From: UBA7692 sp964650845
GTDB taxonomy: Bacteria; Bacteroidota; Bacteroidia; Chitinophagales; LD1
NCBI GenBank assembly: GCA_964650845.1
Contig: CAZYXR010000003.1
Coordinates: forward strand, 14,475-78,474
DNA: 64,000 nucleotides
Direction of reading: 5' to 3'
Positions 44,194 through 53,423 of this stretch are shown here, in pieces. Within the stretch, counting starts at the first letter, position 1; the number at the start of each line of letters is the position of its first letter. The notes beneath the pieces are model-generated. The model made no database searches. It was not told the origin of the DNA and saw only the letters and a program-made list of their open reading frames with translations. Both the position numbers and the translations under genes were made by a program.

Positions 44194-45051
44194 TCAATTC
44201 AGTTTTTCAAAGCAATTTTTCAAACTATCTTGCCAGTAAGGAATATTTTGATTGAAAGTAGTTTTGAATTTTTGTTTGTTTAATACACTGTATTTAGGGC
44301 GTGCTGCGGGTGTTGGATACTGGTGTGTTTCTATTGGAAAAATAGGCGTTTCAAGTTGTGCAAGATTGCGAATGGCAATGGCAAAATCGTACCAACTGCA
44401 CACACCTTCATTTGAGAAATTATAAACACCTTTTTTTTCTAAACTGTTTTTATCGACCATAATACTAAGAATTGCTTGTGCCAAATCGCGCGCATAAGTT
44501 GGCGAGCCTACTTGATCGTAAATAACATTCAACAGCGATTTTTCTTTGCAGAGGCGTACAATTGTTTTCACAAAATTGTTGCCAAAAGATGAATACACCC
44601 ACGATGTTCTAAACACAATAGAGTCGGGCGCAAATTGCAGCGCAGATTTTTCGCCTTGCAATTTGCTTGCGCCATAAACACTTAACGGGTTTGGTGTATC
44701 GGTTTCTAAAATTGGGCGCGCAATAGTGCCATCAAAAATAAAATCGGTTGAAACATGAATCAACTTTGCACCTTTAACCGCACAAGCCTTTGCCAAAAAT
44801 TCTACCGCAGTGGCATTAACTAAATAAGCGGTCTCTTTTTCGCTCTCGGCTTTATCTACCGCAGTGTATGCTGCGCAGTTTATGCAAACGTCAATTTTGT
44901 TTTCGGCAAACATTTTTTGAATGGCTGCTTCGTCAGCAATATTCAACTCGGCAGAGTCGGTAAACAAGTAATTGAAAGCAGAAAACGAATTGGCAAGCGA
45001 GCGAATTTCGCAACCTAACTGCCCATTTGCTCCGGTAACTAATATGTTCAT
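44194..45051 (-). CDS. rfbD: dTDP-4-dehydrorhamnose reductase
   Basis: SDR enzyme, 285 residues from the ATG at 45051 (MNILVTGANGQLG). It reduces dTDP-4-keto-rhamnose to dTDP-L-rhamnose with NAD(P)H. Motifs are the Rossmann GANGQLG, INCAAYTAVDKAE, HVSTDFIFDG, catalytic YGASKLQGE and VFRTSWVYS. The ATG shares one base with the rfbC stop (TGATG), so the two are translationally coupled. The first two steps of the pathway (rfbA, rfbB) are not encoded in this window. Confidence 0.95.
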   Translation of the reverse strand: MNILVTGANGQLGCEIRSLANSFSAFNYLFTDSAELNIADEAAIQKMFAENKIDVCINCAAYTAVDKAESEKETAYLVNATAVEFLAKACAVKGAKLIHVSTDFIFDGTIARPILETDTPNPLSVYGASKLQGEKSALQFAPDSIVFRTSWVYSSFGNNFVKTIVRLCKEKSLLNVIYDQVGSPTYARDLAQAILSIMVDKNSLEKKGVYNFSNEGVCSWYDFAIAIRNLAQLETPIFPIETHQYPTPAARPKYSVLNKQKFKTTFNQNIPYWQDSLKNCFEKLN

Positions 45052-45605
45052 CAAAATGCAAAATGGTTTACACAATCTTTAAAAAGCGGCAGCACTTTAT
45101 CTTTATCGGAAACTACTGCTTCGGCTTCGTCAATTTTCCAATCAATATTTAATGAAGGGTCGTTATATCTTATGCCGCCTTCGCTTTCTTTCGAGTAAAA
45201 ATTATCGCACTTGTATTGAAAAATAGTTTCGTCTTCCAACACCGAAAAGCCGTGTGCAAAACCGCGTGGAATGTATAGCTGCAACTTGTTTTCGGCCGAT
45301 AATTCAATAGAATACACCTTGCCAAAAGTTGGTGAACCTTTACGAATATCCAATACTACATCTAACACTTTTCCCCTCACAACACGCACCAATTTTGCCT
45401 GCGCAAAAGGCGCATGCTGATAATGCAAACCGCGCACTACGCCTTTGTTCGATTTAGATTCGTTGTCTTGAACAAACACACTTTCAATTCCGGCATCGGC
45501 AAATGTGTTTTGGTTGAAAGATTCAAAAAAATAACCGCGCGAATCGGCAAAAACTTTAGGTTCACAAACTTTTAAATCGGGCAATCCGGTTTCAATAAAT
45601 GGCAT
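45051..45605 (-). CDS. rfbC: dTDP-4-dehydrorhamnose 3,5-epimerase
   Basis: Cupin-fold epimerase of 184 residues. Key motifs are VFADSRGYFFESFN, QDNESKSNKGVVRGLHYQ with the catalytic His, and VLDIRKGSPTFGK, followed by YIPRGFAHGFSVLED and YKCDNFYSKESEGGIRYND. It converts dTDP-4-keto-6-deoxyglucose to the rhamno epimer for rfbD. It starts 1 base after the PHP phosphatase gene ends and overlaps rfbD by 1 base. This places rhamnose synthesis in an operon with a polysaccharide-regulating phosphatase. Confidence 0.96.
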   Translation of the reverse strand: MPFIETGLPDLKVCEPKVFADSRGYFFESFNQNTFADAGIESVFVQDNESKSNKGVVRGLHYQHAPFAQAKLVRVVRGKVLDVVLDIRKGSPTFGKVYSIELSAENKLQLYIPRGFAHGFSVLEDETIFQYKCDNFYSKESEGGIRYNDPSLNIDWKIDEAEAVVSDKDKVLPLFKDCVNHFAF

Positions 45606-45606
45606 T

Positions 45607-46362
45607 TTACAGCAGTTGGCGGTTCAGTAAATATTCGTATTCAATTATTTTGCGAACGTAAGGCAATTCGAGCGCATTTTTAAAGGTTGGAATCAACTTC
45701 ATGTTGTGAATATCGGTAGCCACAAAATCTATCATGTTGGCATCTATCAACATTTCGGCTGCTTGCTGTGCGCCTTTGCCATATACGCCTGCCAACGAAC
45801 CTAAATTCATTTGAAAGTACACACCTAACTCGCGCACTTCTTCGTATGCTTCCACACTTTTGCGGTAGTAAAACGGGTATCGCTCGGGATGCGCCAAAAT
45901 AACTTTGTAGCCCGCAGATTTTAGCTCAAAAATATAGGTTGTTAAACTCATTGGGGCCGACATATACGAGAGTTCTATCAAAACAAAATTGTCTTTTAAG
46001 GTCAAAAGGTTTTTGCTTTTTACTTTAGGCAATAAAGTTTCATCTACATAGTATTCGGCCGATACTTCAAAAGGAATTTCTATGCCGGCCTTTTGTAGTG
46101 CCTTGCGCACTTCATCTCTTCCTGTAAGCAAAATTTCGTTGGTGTTGTTGTAGCCATCCGTCATTACATGCGGAGTGGTAATTATTTTTTTAAAGCCCAA
46201 CTGTATCAATGCTTTCACCACCTCAACCGACTCCTCTAAAGTTTTTACACCATCGTCAATTCCCGGAATTAAATGCGAGTGAAAATCAACCGCCAAGCCG
46301 CCATAGCTTTCAAGCGGTGGTAGTTTTTCTTTCGACCCGAATAGTGAAGTAAGCCAACCCAT
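45607..46362 (-). CDS. PHP-family protein-tyrosine phosphatase (CpsB/YwqE type)
   Basis: A 251-residue metal-dependent phosphatase. The PHP motifs are DFHSHLIPGIDDG (26-38), ITTPHVM, EVSAEYYVDE, LAHPERYP and ATDIHN. CpsB/YwqE enzymes dephosphorylate tyrosine kinases (Wzc/CpsD-like) that control capsule or exopolysaccharide chain length. The partner kinase is not in the window. Its place directly before rfbC-rfbD suggests control of a rhamnose-containing surface glycan, perhaps the one made by the cluster at 3663-13509. Confidence 0.93.
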   Translation of the reverse strand: MGWLTSLFGSKEKLPPLESYGGLAVDFHSHLIPGIDDGVKTLEESVEVVKALIQLGFKKIITTPHVMTDGYNNTNEILLTGRDEVRKALQKAGIEIPFEVSAEYYVDETLLPKVKSKNLLTLKDNFVLIELSYMSAPMSLTTYIFELKSAGYKVILAHPERYPFYYRKSVEAYEEVRELGVYFQMNLGSLAGVYGKGAQQAAEMLIDANMIDFVATDIHNMKLIPTFKNALELPYVRKIIEYEYLLNRQLL

Positions 46363-46398
46363 AACTACAAAGAAAATATTTATGTGCTATGTATTCTG

Positions 46399-47283
46399 TT
46401 ATTTTGATGTAAAACGATTTTGCCACAGTGCGTGTGCAATCACACTAAACAATATTATCGCTGTGCCGATGTAAAAGCCCGGTTGCAACAATTTGTTTTC
46501 GCCAAAGAAAATAAACGCTAGCGCTATGCCATAAACCGGCTCTAAATTGATGGCAAGATTTAAAGTAAAAGCACTTAGATGTTTTAGCGCAGCAAGCGAA
46601 AGAATAAGTGTAATGTGTGTGCATAGCAAAGCAAGTACAACCAATAAGCCCCAATCGCTTACCGATGGAAACAACTGCTCGGTTTTAAAAATATAAAGGT
46701 ACAAAGGCATAGCAAAAGTAAGTGCCACAAAACCGGTAAGCATTTCATAAAAACTCACCACATCGGGCGATAGCTCATTCACCACATTTTTATTGAAAAT
46801 ATTAAAAAACGAACCCACAAAAGCCGCCATCAATGCAAGAAAAATACCAAGTGCATATTCTATACCATCAAAAAAAATAAAGCCTATACCAACAATGCCA
46901 AGCAGGCTGAACGCAATTTCAGAAACACTAAACTTTTTCTTTGTTATAAGCGGCTCCAGCAATGCGGTAAAAAGCGATGTGGTAGAAAAACAACTTAGTG
47001 TAATAGAAACATTGGAATACTTAATTGCTCCATAAAAAAACAACCAGTGAATCATCAGCAAAACCCCAATGCCTGCCATTGTCCAAAACAGCTTGCGCGG
47101 CACGTAAAACGACTTGCCCAAAAGCAACATTTGCAAACCAAGCGAGATAGTAACCAATAACATTCGCCACCATACCAACAAACCCTCCGAAAGCGATATG
47201 CCTTTGCCCAATACGCCCGTAATGCCCCACAACAATATGGAGAGGTGCATGTAAATTTGCGCGCGCTTCGATTTATCTGACAT
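46399..47283 (-). CDS. EamA family drug/metabolite transporter
   Basis: A 294-residue membrane protein with ten hydrophobic helices in two EamA repeats (about 8-140 and 152-285). The repeat signature ends (LEPLITKKKFSVSEIAF in the first, NLEPVYGIALAFIFFGE in the second) are clear. Family members export amino acids, metabolites or drugs. Nothing in the sequence identifies the substrate. It starts just after the aconitase terminator, so it likely has its own promoter. Confidence 0.92.
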   Translation of the reverse strand: MSDKSKRAQIYMHLSILLWGITGVLGKGISLSEGLLVWWRMLLVTISLGLQMLLLGKSFYVPRKLFWTMAGIGVLLMIHWLFFYGAIKYSNVSITLSCFSTTSLFTALLEPLITKKKFSVSEIAFSLLGIVGIGFIFFDGIEYALGIFLALMAAFVGSFFNIFNKNVVNELSPDVVSFYEMLTGFVALTFAMPLYLYIFKTEQLFPSVSDWGLLVVLALLCTHITLILSLAALKHLSAFTLNLAINLEPVYGIALAFIFFGENKLLQPGFYIGTAIILFSVIAHALWQNRFTSK

Positions 47284-47300
47284 TTGACACTATAAAGAAT

Positions 47301-47339
47301 CGGAAAACAAAAAAGGATGAAGCAATCGCCTCATCCTTT
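47301..47339 (-). terminator. Rho-independent terminator of the aconitase gene
   Basis: On the - strand a 12-bp stem (47312-47323 with 47328-47339, one G-U pair) closes a 4-base loop and is followed by TTTTTGTTTT (A-rich on the + strand at 47302-47311). It lies 22 bases after the aconitase stop. Confidence 0.9.
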
Positions 47340-47361
47340 CACTATACATTTTTAAATAAAA

Positions 47362-49629
47362 TTATGCGCCTACACTTGCACGAATAATATTCAATGCTGC
47401 ACCAGCTTTGAACCATTCAATTTGCTGCGCATTATAAGTGTGTGCCACTTCAAAGCTTTCGGTTGAACCGTCTTTGTGCGTTAATTGTAGCGTTAAGTTT
47501 TTGCCTGGAGCAAATGTGGTTACACCCAAAATATCAATGCTGTCGTCTTCTTGAATTTTGTTGTAATCTTCTTTGTTTACAAAAGTCAATGCCAACATTC
47601 CTTGCTTTTTCAAGTTGGTTTCGTGAATACGAGCAAAAGATTTAACCAACACTGCGCGCACACCCAAAAAGCGCGGTTCCATTGCTGCATGTTCGCGGCT
47701 CGAGCCTTCGCCATAGTTCTCATCGCCAACTACTATCGAGCCAATGCTATTTGCTTTGTAATCGCGCTGAACCTTAGGTACAGATTGGTACTCGCCAGTT
47801 AATTGATTTTTAATGCTGTCGGTTTTCTCGTTGAAAAAGTTCACCGCACCAATCAACATATTATTTGAAATGTTATCTAAGTGCCCGCGGAATTTTAACC
47901 ATGGTCCAGCCATAGAAATATGGTCGGTTGTACATTTGCCTTTTGCTTTTATCAGCAATTTTAAACCGTTTAAATCGGTTCCTTCCCATGCTGCAAACGG
48001 AGCCAACAATTGCAAGCGATTAGATGTTGGAGATACCACTACTGTTACTGTGCTGCCATCGGCTGCCGGAGCTTGATAACCTGCATCTTCTACCGCAAAA
48101 CCTTTGGTAGGCAACTCATCGCCCGTTGGCGGGTCTAACTTTACTGCTTCACCTTTGCTATTAGTTAAAGTATCGGTAATAGGGTTGAAAGATAAATCGC
48201 CTGCAATGGCAATAGCAGCAACCATTTCGGGCGAAGCTACAAATGCAAAAGTATTGGGGTTTCCATCGGCACGTTTTGCAAAGTTGCGGTTGAATGAATG
48301 CACAATGGTGTTCTTTTCAGCCTTTTCTGCACCCATTCTATCCCACATTCCAATACAAGGTCCACAAGCATTAGTAAAAATGGTAGCATTCAAATCGGTA
48401 AATGTTTGTAACAAGCCATCGCGCTCGGCTGTGTAGCGAACTTGTTCAGAACCCGGATTGATACCAAACTCTGCCTTGGTAGCCAAGCCTTTTGCCACAG
48501 CTTGTTTTGCAATTGAAGCTGCACGGCTCAAATCTTCGTAAGAAGAATTGGTGCAAGAACCTATCAAGCCCCATTCTACTTTCAAAGGCCAGTTGTTTTT
48601 ACCAGCTTCTTCCTTCATTTTAGAAACCGGAGTTGCCAAATCTGGTGTAAATGGCCCGTTTAAATGCGGCTCCAGTTCTGATAAATTGATTTCGATAACT
48701 TGATCGAAATATTGTTCTGGATTTGCATACACTTCCGCATCGGCAGTTAAATGATGTTTGATGCCATTTGCCAAATCGGCAACGTTTGCACGACCGGTAG
48801 AGCGCAAATAACGCTCCATACTTTCATCGTACCCAAATGTTGAAGTAGTTGCACCAATTTCTGCTCCCATGTTGCAGATAGTTCCCTTTCCGGTGCAGCT
48901 CATGCTTACGGCTCCTTCGCCAAAATATTCCACCACTGCGCCAGTTCCACCTTTTACAGTAAGTATTCCGGCTACTTTCAAAATCACATCTTTTGGTGCT
49001 GTCCAGCCATTTAATTTTCCGGTAAGTTTTACACCTATCAGTTTAGGGAATTTAAGTTCCCATGGCAAGCCTGCCATTACATCGCAAGCATCGGCACCAC
49101 CTACGCCAATTGCTATCATTCCCAATCCGCCAGCATTTACTGTGTGCGAATCTGTGCCTATCATCATTCCACCAGGGAAAGCGTAATTTTCTAACACCAC
49201 TTGGTGAATAATGCCTGCACCTGGCTTCCAAAAACCAATACCGTATTTGTTGGAAACAGAAGCAAGAAAATCATAAACCTCTTTGCTTTCTTTATTTGCA
49301 ACAGCTAAGTCGTCTTTTGCACCAACTTTTGCTGTAATTAAGTGGTCGCAGTGAACTGTAGAAGGTACCGCCACTTTTGGGCGACCAGCCTGCATAAATT
49401 GCAATAAAGCCATTTGCGCTGTTGCATCCTGCATAGCCACTCTATCGGACGCAAAATCTACATAAGAACCTCCGCGCTGGAAGTTTTCGAGCGATTGCGA
49501 TTCGTGCAAATGCGCGTACAATATTTTTTCGGTTAGTGTTAGCGGACGGTTCAATACTTTACGTGCTGCTTCAATTCTTGCTGAGAAGTTTGCATATACC
49601 TTCTCAATCATTTCAATATCAAATGCCAT
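47362..49629 (-). CDS. acnA: Aconitate hydratase, mitochondrial type
   Basis: A 755-residue TCA-cycle enzyme from the ATG at 49629 (MAFDIEMIEKVY). It isomerises citrate and isocitrate through a [4Fe-4S] cluster. Cluster cysteines lie in IGSCTNSSYEDL and TNACGPCIGMWDR. Active-site segments are DSHTVNAGGLGMIAIGVGGADA and GSSREHAAMEPRFLG. Length and sequence match the eukaryotic mitochondrial ACO2 group, not the longer bacterial AcnA or AcnB, as is usual in Bacteroidota. It is monocistronic, with its own promoter and a strong terminator. Confidence 0.97.
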   Translation of the reverse strand: MAFDIEMIEKVYANFSARIEAARKVLNRPLTLTEKILYAHLHESQSLENFQRGGSYVDFASDRVAMQDATAQMALLQFMQAGRPKVAVPSTVHCDHLITAKVGAKDDLAVANKESKEVYDFLASVSNKYGIGFWKPGAGIIHQVVLENYAFPGGMMIGTDSHTVNAGGLGMIAIGVGGADACDVMAGLPWELKFPKLIGVKLTGKLNGWTAPKDVILKVAGILTVKGGTGAVVEYFGEGAVSMSCTGKGTICNMGAEIGATTSTFGYDESMERYLRSTGRANVADLANGIKHHLTADAEVYANPEQYFDQVIEINLSELEPHLNGPFTPDLATPVSKMKEEAGKNNWPLKVEWGLIGSCTNSSYEDLSRAASIAKQAVAKGLATKAEFGINPGSEQVRYTAERDGLLQTFTDLNATIFTNACGPCIGMWDRMGAEKAEKNTIVHSFNRNFAKRADGNPNTFAFVASPEMVAAIAIAGDLSFNPITDTLTNSKGEAVKLDPPTGDELPTKGFAVEDAGYQAPAADGSTVTVVVSPTSNRLQLLAPFAAWEGTDLNGLKLLIKAKGKCTTDHISMAGPWLKFRGHLDNISNNMLIGAVNFFNEKTDSIKNQLTGEYQSVPKVQRDYKANSIGSIVVGDENYGEGSSREHAAMEPRFLGVRAVLVKSFARIHETNLKKQGMLALTFVNKEDYNKIQEDDSIDILGVTTFAPGKNLTLQLTHKDGSTESFEVAHTYNAQQIEWFKAGAALNIIRASVGA

Positions 49630-49666
49630 GATGTTTATTTTAATTATTGATTTCAAAAACGGAGCG

Positions 49667-49674
49667 CAAAAATA
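49667..49674 (-). promoter_or_regulatory. Aconitase promoter -7 box
   Basis: On the - strand TATTTTTG fits TAnnTTTG exactly and lies 37 bases before the aconitase start codon. No clear -33 TTG is seen at the expected distance. Confidence 0.5.
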
Positions 49675-49878
49675 ACCGAATTAAGCAGAATGGGAAATGC
49701 TTTGTTCACGGCAATTGTATGGTGTGTGAAGAACAAAAAATCTGAAATCTGCTCTGCCGTTAACACACCCAATTCAACTTAACTTCTTCCGCTGTTAAAA
49801 AAAACTAACTTCGCCCGCTTGCAAACTGTGGTATATGCACATTTGCAACCCTCAAAAAAACAAAACATTAGATTTAGT

Positions 49879-51826
49879 ATGAAGCAATTTTTTATAGCAG
49901 CATCGGTGCTGTTTTTCTCAAGTGTGTTTGCGCAGGCAGATAAAAACGCTGTTCTTTTTTCGGTGAGTGGCGAGCCGGTTTCGGTGGCAGACTTCGAATA
50001 TGTTTACACTAAAAACAACATCAATAATCAAGCCGATTACAGCGAAAAAAGTTTGCGCGATTATCTTGCGCTATACGAGAACTTTCGTTTGAAGGTAAAA
50101 GAGGCCGAAGCCCAAAAGTTAGATACCATCAGCGGTTTGATGAATGAACTGGATGGCTACCGCAAGCAATTGGCAAAATCATTTTTAACGGATAAAGAAA
50201 TTTCGGATAAATTGTTGCAAGAGGCCTACGACCGCTCTTTAAAAGAAGTAAACGTGAGCCACATCTTGATTAAATGCGATGAAAATGCCAATCCGCAAGA
50301 CACGCTAACTGCTTATAAAAAAGCATTGAGCTTGCGCACTCGCTTAACTAAAAATGAAGACTTCGGAAAACTGGCTCGCGACTTTAGCGATGACCCAAGC
50401 GCAAAAGACAATGCTGGCGAAATTGGTTGGTTTTCGGTTTTTCAAACAGTGTACCCGTTTGAAACAGCTGCGTTTAATATGAAAGCCGGGGAACTTAGCT
50501 TTCCGNNNNNNNNNNCACATAATAAAATTGGTTCAAACACGACCGGCTCAAGGCGAAATTCGCACAGCACATTTGCTGTTGAAGTTTCCGCAAGATGCTA
50601 CCGAAGAGCAACGCAAAAAAGTGCAGGCGCGCATAGACTCGGTTTATAACACAATTACTTCGGGCAGCGTTTCTTTTGACGATGCAGTGCTAACATTTTC
50701 GGAAGACAGAACAACCCGCAACAAAAAAGGCGAATTGGCATGGTTCGGCACAGGGCGCATGGTTCCGGAATTTGAAAATGCAGCCTTTGCTCTTGCCAAA
50801 GACGGGGATGTTTCAAAACCCACAAAAACCGCTTACGGCTGGCATATCATCAAGCGTTTAGAGAAAAAACCAATTCCGGCATTCAATGATGTAAAGGCCG
50901 ATTTGAAACGCAAAGTAGAGCGCGACAGCCGCAGCCAAGTAGCTAAAACAATTTTAATTGATAGAATTAAAAAAGAAAGCAACTTCAAAGAATTTACCGA
51001 TGCAAAGGCAGAGTTTTTCAAAAAAGTAGATTCTACTTTAGCGCAAGGCAAATGGCATTCTGAGGAGTTGTCGAAATCTAAAAAAACTTTGTTTGAAATT
51101 GGCGGCAAAGCATTTACTCAAAGCGATTTCGAATCGTATGTAGCTAAAAATGCAAAACGCAGAACCGATAAAAACAAAGAAAATTTGCTGAACGAATATT
51201 ACGACAACTTTGTTTCGCAAACCGTTTTGGATTTTGAAGAAGGGCAATTGGAAAACAAAAAACCCGACTTTAAAGCTCTGATGAAAGAATATCGCGATGG
51301 CATTTTACTTTTTGAACTAACCGACAGAATGGTATGGAGCAAAGCTGTAAAAGATACTGTGGGCTTGCAGGCTTTTCACAACCAAAACAAAAATAAATAC
51401 ATGTGGGGCAACCGTGTAGATGTAGTTATTTACAACACTACCGATAAAAAACTTGCTGACGCAGCATACAAATTAGCCAACAAGAAAAAAGATGCAAACG
51501 CCATAAAAACCAAACTAAACAAGGAAGGTGCCGCAGCAAAAATTTCTACTATTGAAGGCAAGTACGAAAAAGGACAATACAGCGTAGTAGATGAAATAGC
51601 GTGGAACGTTGGCACTACTCCCGTAAAACTTTTAGACGATAGCAGCTACCGCTTTATTGTTGTAAAAAGTTTGGTAGAGCCAGAGCCTAAAACCTTGAAA
51701 GAAGCCAAAGGTTATGTAGTAAGCGACTACCAAGAGTATTTAGAAAAAACCTGGATTGCAGAGTTGCGCAAAAAATATCCGATTGTTTTAAACGAAAGCG
51801 TTTTAAAAGCATTGGTAAAAAAGTAA
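49879..51826 (+). CDS. Periplasmic PpiC/parvulin peptidyl-prolyl isomerase (crosses a gap)
   Basis: A folding factor of about 650 residues for outer-membrane proteins. The start at 49879 gives a signal peptide (MKQFFIAASVLFFSSVFAQ). A SurA-like N-terminal region precedes a first rotamase domain (NVSHILIKCDE, FGKLARDFSDDPSAKDNAGEIGWF), which is broken by 10 N at 50506-50515. After the gap the frame resumes as HIIKLVQTRPAQGEI, and a second rotamase follows (RTAHLLLKFP, FSEDRTTRNKKGELAWF, GWHIIKRLEKKP). The phases on both sides show that the real gap is a multiple of 3. The parvulin consensus before HII (such as VRTxxGYH) suggests about seven residues are missing. First gene of the lipoprotein, beta-barrel and SurA run. 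Confidence 0.9.
50506..50515. other. Assembly gap (10 N)
   Basis: Ten N at the end of the first parvulin domain. The true length is probably 21 bases if the usual family motif is present. Confidence 0.9.
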
Positions 51827-51847
51827 CCCGATAGATTTTGCATTTGT

Positions 51848-52816
51848 ATGACGAATCTGAACTTTGTAAGAAAACATCACCAACTCTTCTTCGGTGGAAG
51901 AAGAGTTGGCGATAAAATTAGAAAACAAAGTTTCTTTCTCACGTCTCACATCTCACATCTACTGTTTTGTACTTTTCTGGTTTTGTTTCTTTCTTCCTGC
52001 AATTACATTAAGAAAAATTTTATTGGCGAAGACGAAGTTCCCCTGGCGCGCGCAAACGATGTATATCTATATCCCAGCGATGTAGAAGGTCTAACAAAAG
52101 GATTGCATGGTGCCGATAGTATAACATTGCTGAAAGCCTATGCCGATAAATGGGTAAAGCAGCAAATGCTGCTGCAAAAAGCAAACGAAAACATACCCAG
52201 CGATGACCCCGGCATCATGAAAAAAATTGAAGAATACAGACAACAACTTACACTTTACGAATACGAAAAAGCGCTCATTGCCGATAAGTTAGATACAAGT
52301 ATCCGCTCGTCAGAAATAGAAAAATACTACGAAGAGTTCAGTAAAAATATACCGCTGCAAAACGATGTTCATTTAATACAATTTATTCGCTTAAAAGAAG
52401 AAGCACCCGATTTTAAGGACATCAGAAAAATAATATTAAGTACCAACAAAAGCGAAGAAGACGAGCAGCGAATAGAAGGTTATGCGAAAGCAAATGCAGG
52501 AACTTATGCCTATGCCAACCCGCTTTGGTACACAACTGCAAACTTACAATCGGTTTTTGCGCTAAGCGACAAGGAAACCGAAAGCGTATTGCAAACCAAC
52601 AGATTTAAAGAAGTTAAACGAGATGATGGCACAACACTATTTATCAGAACAACAGACACTAAGCGCAAAGGCGAACCAACACCATTAGCCTTAGCACGAA
52701 CCGATATTTCTAAAATACTGATAGAAAAGCGCAAAATGAGATTGATTGATCAAACTTACGAGCGCGTTTACAAAGATGGCGTGAATTCAAAAAATGCAGA
52801 GGTTTATGTTAAGTAG
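51848..52816 (+). CDS. SurA-like lipoprotein in the chaperone operon
   Basis: A 322-residue lipoprotein. The lipobox is LFLSSC near residue 51, preceded by an unusually long leader that contains a perfect hairpin (51880-51909) and three 7-base repeats (51937-51957). The mature part has a SurA N-domain-like helical pattern (LARANDVYLYPSDVEGL, LLKAYADKWVKQQMLLQKA) and a later region that resembles a degenerate parvulin domain. Such proteins lie between the PpiC and SurA genes in many Bacteroidota and probably help outer-membrane biogenesis. No in-frame start exists between the repeats and the lipobox, so translation must pass through them. Confidence 0.85.
   Translation: MTNLNFVRKHHQLFFGGRRVGDKIRKQSFFLTSHISHLLFCTFLVLFLSSCNYIKKNFIGEDEVPLARANDVYLYPSDVEGLTKGLHGADSITLLKAYADKWVKQQMLLQKANENIPSDDPGIMKKIEEYRQQLTLYEYEKALIADKLDTSIRSSEIEKYYEEFSKNIPLQNDVHLIQFIRLKEEAPDFKDIRKIILSTNKSEEDEQRIEGYAKANAGTYAYANPLWYTTANLQSVFALSDKETESVLQTNRFKEVKRDDGTTLFIRTTDTKRKGEPTPLALARTDISKILIEKRKMRLIDQTYERVYKDGVNSKNAEVYVK
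51880..51909. repeat. Perfect 13-bp hairpin in the lipoprotein leader
   Basis: CCAACTCTTCTTC (51880-51892) and GAAGAAGAGTTGG (51897-51909) are exact complements around a GGTG loop, starting 32 bases after the lipoprotein start codon. In mRNA it would be very stable; no T-run follows. Confidence 0.95.
51937..51957. repeat. Heptanucleotide tandem repeat, TCTCACA
   Basis: TCTCACG, TCTCACA and TCTCACA stand in register, followed by the partial unit TCTACTG. They encode part of the lipoprotein signal peptide (LTSHISHLL). Confidence 0.9.
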
Positions 52817-53423
52817 CATCAAGCAAAAGATAAAAGATGTGAGATACCTAACAGCATTGCTTTTATGGCTGTTTGCACTTCCTGCACAATTCGCTTTTGC
52901 ACAAACCGAAAAAGGCAACATCATGTCGGGTGCGGCTATTGACGTAGCATCAACTTTTGTAGCAGCTACAAAATACAACAACAGCTATTTCAACCTAAGT
53001 GTGGCGCCCGGCTTGCAGTATTTTGTAATCAACAATTTGGCGGTTGGCGGCTCGCTTACATTCTCTATGAATGTTTATCGCAGAGAAAAAACCACTTCTT
53101 TTCTTTCAGAAGTAGGTCCATCGGTGCGCTATTATTTTGGAAAAAAGAAAAAGCCTCAACACAAAGGTTTTGCTCAAATACATGGAGGCTACGCCACCTC
53201 CACCTTTATTGTTGATGGCAAAACATCTAACCGCGATGGTTTTTATGCAGGCGCATTGTTGGGCTTCGCATATTTTATCAATAAAAGTGTTTCGCTTGAA
53301 ACATCTTTGGGCTTTAATTACAACCAGCAAAAGGACGTAAAGCAAACAAACATCCCCTTCCGCGTTGGTTTTAATATTTTCATGTTACCAAAATCAAAAA
53401 AGCCCCTTGTAATAGCACCATGA
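52806..53423 (+). CDS. Outer-membrane beta-barrel protein
   Basis: A 205-residue protein from the ATG at 52806 (MLSSIKQKIKDVRYLTALLLWLF ... QFAFAQ signal peptide), overlapping the lipoprotein gene by 11 bases; an ATG at 52794 is also in frame. The mature part has alternating amphipathic strands (YFNLSVAPGLQYFVINNLAVGGSLTFSM, SVRYYFGKKKKPQHKGFAQIHGGY, SLETSLGFNYNQQKDV) typical of an eight-stranded OmpA-like or OmpX-like barrel. The signal peptide's basic region is encoded by 7-base repeats (52825-52845). Encoded between two chaperones, it might be a folding client or sensor; that is speculation. Confidence 0.85.
   Translation: MLSSIKQKIKDVRYLTALLLWLFALPAQFAFAQTEKGNIMSGAAIDVASTFVAATKYNNSYFNLSVAPGLQYFVINNLAVGGSLTFSMNVYRREKTTSFLSEVGPSVRYYFGKKKKPQHKGFAQIHGGYATSTFIVDGKTSNRDGFYAGALLGFAYFINKSVSLETSLGFNYNQQKDVKQTNIPFRVGFNIFMLPKSKKPLVIAP
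52825..52845. repeat. Heptanucleotide tandem repeat, AAAAGAT
   Basis: AAAAGAT, AAAAGAT and GTGAGAT are seen on the + strand. On the - strand they read ATCTCAC ATCTTTT ATCTTTT, which shares the ATCTCAC unit with the repeat at 51937-51957. Confidence 0.8.

Noticed and set aside
49819..50649. A continuous frame through the N gap at 50506
   Set aside because: After the gap it leaves the parvulin frame and reads a nonsense basic sequence; the other frame resumes the rotamase domain.
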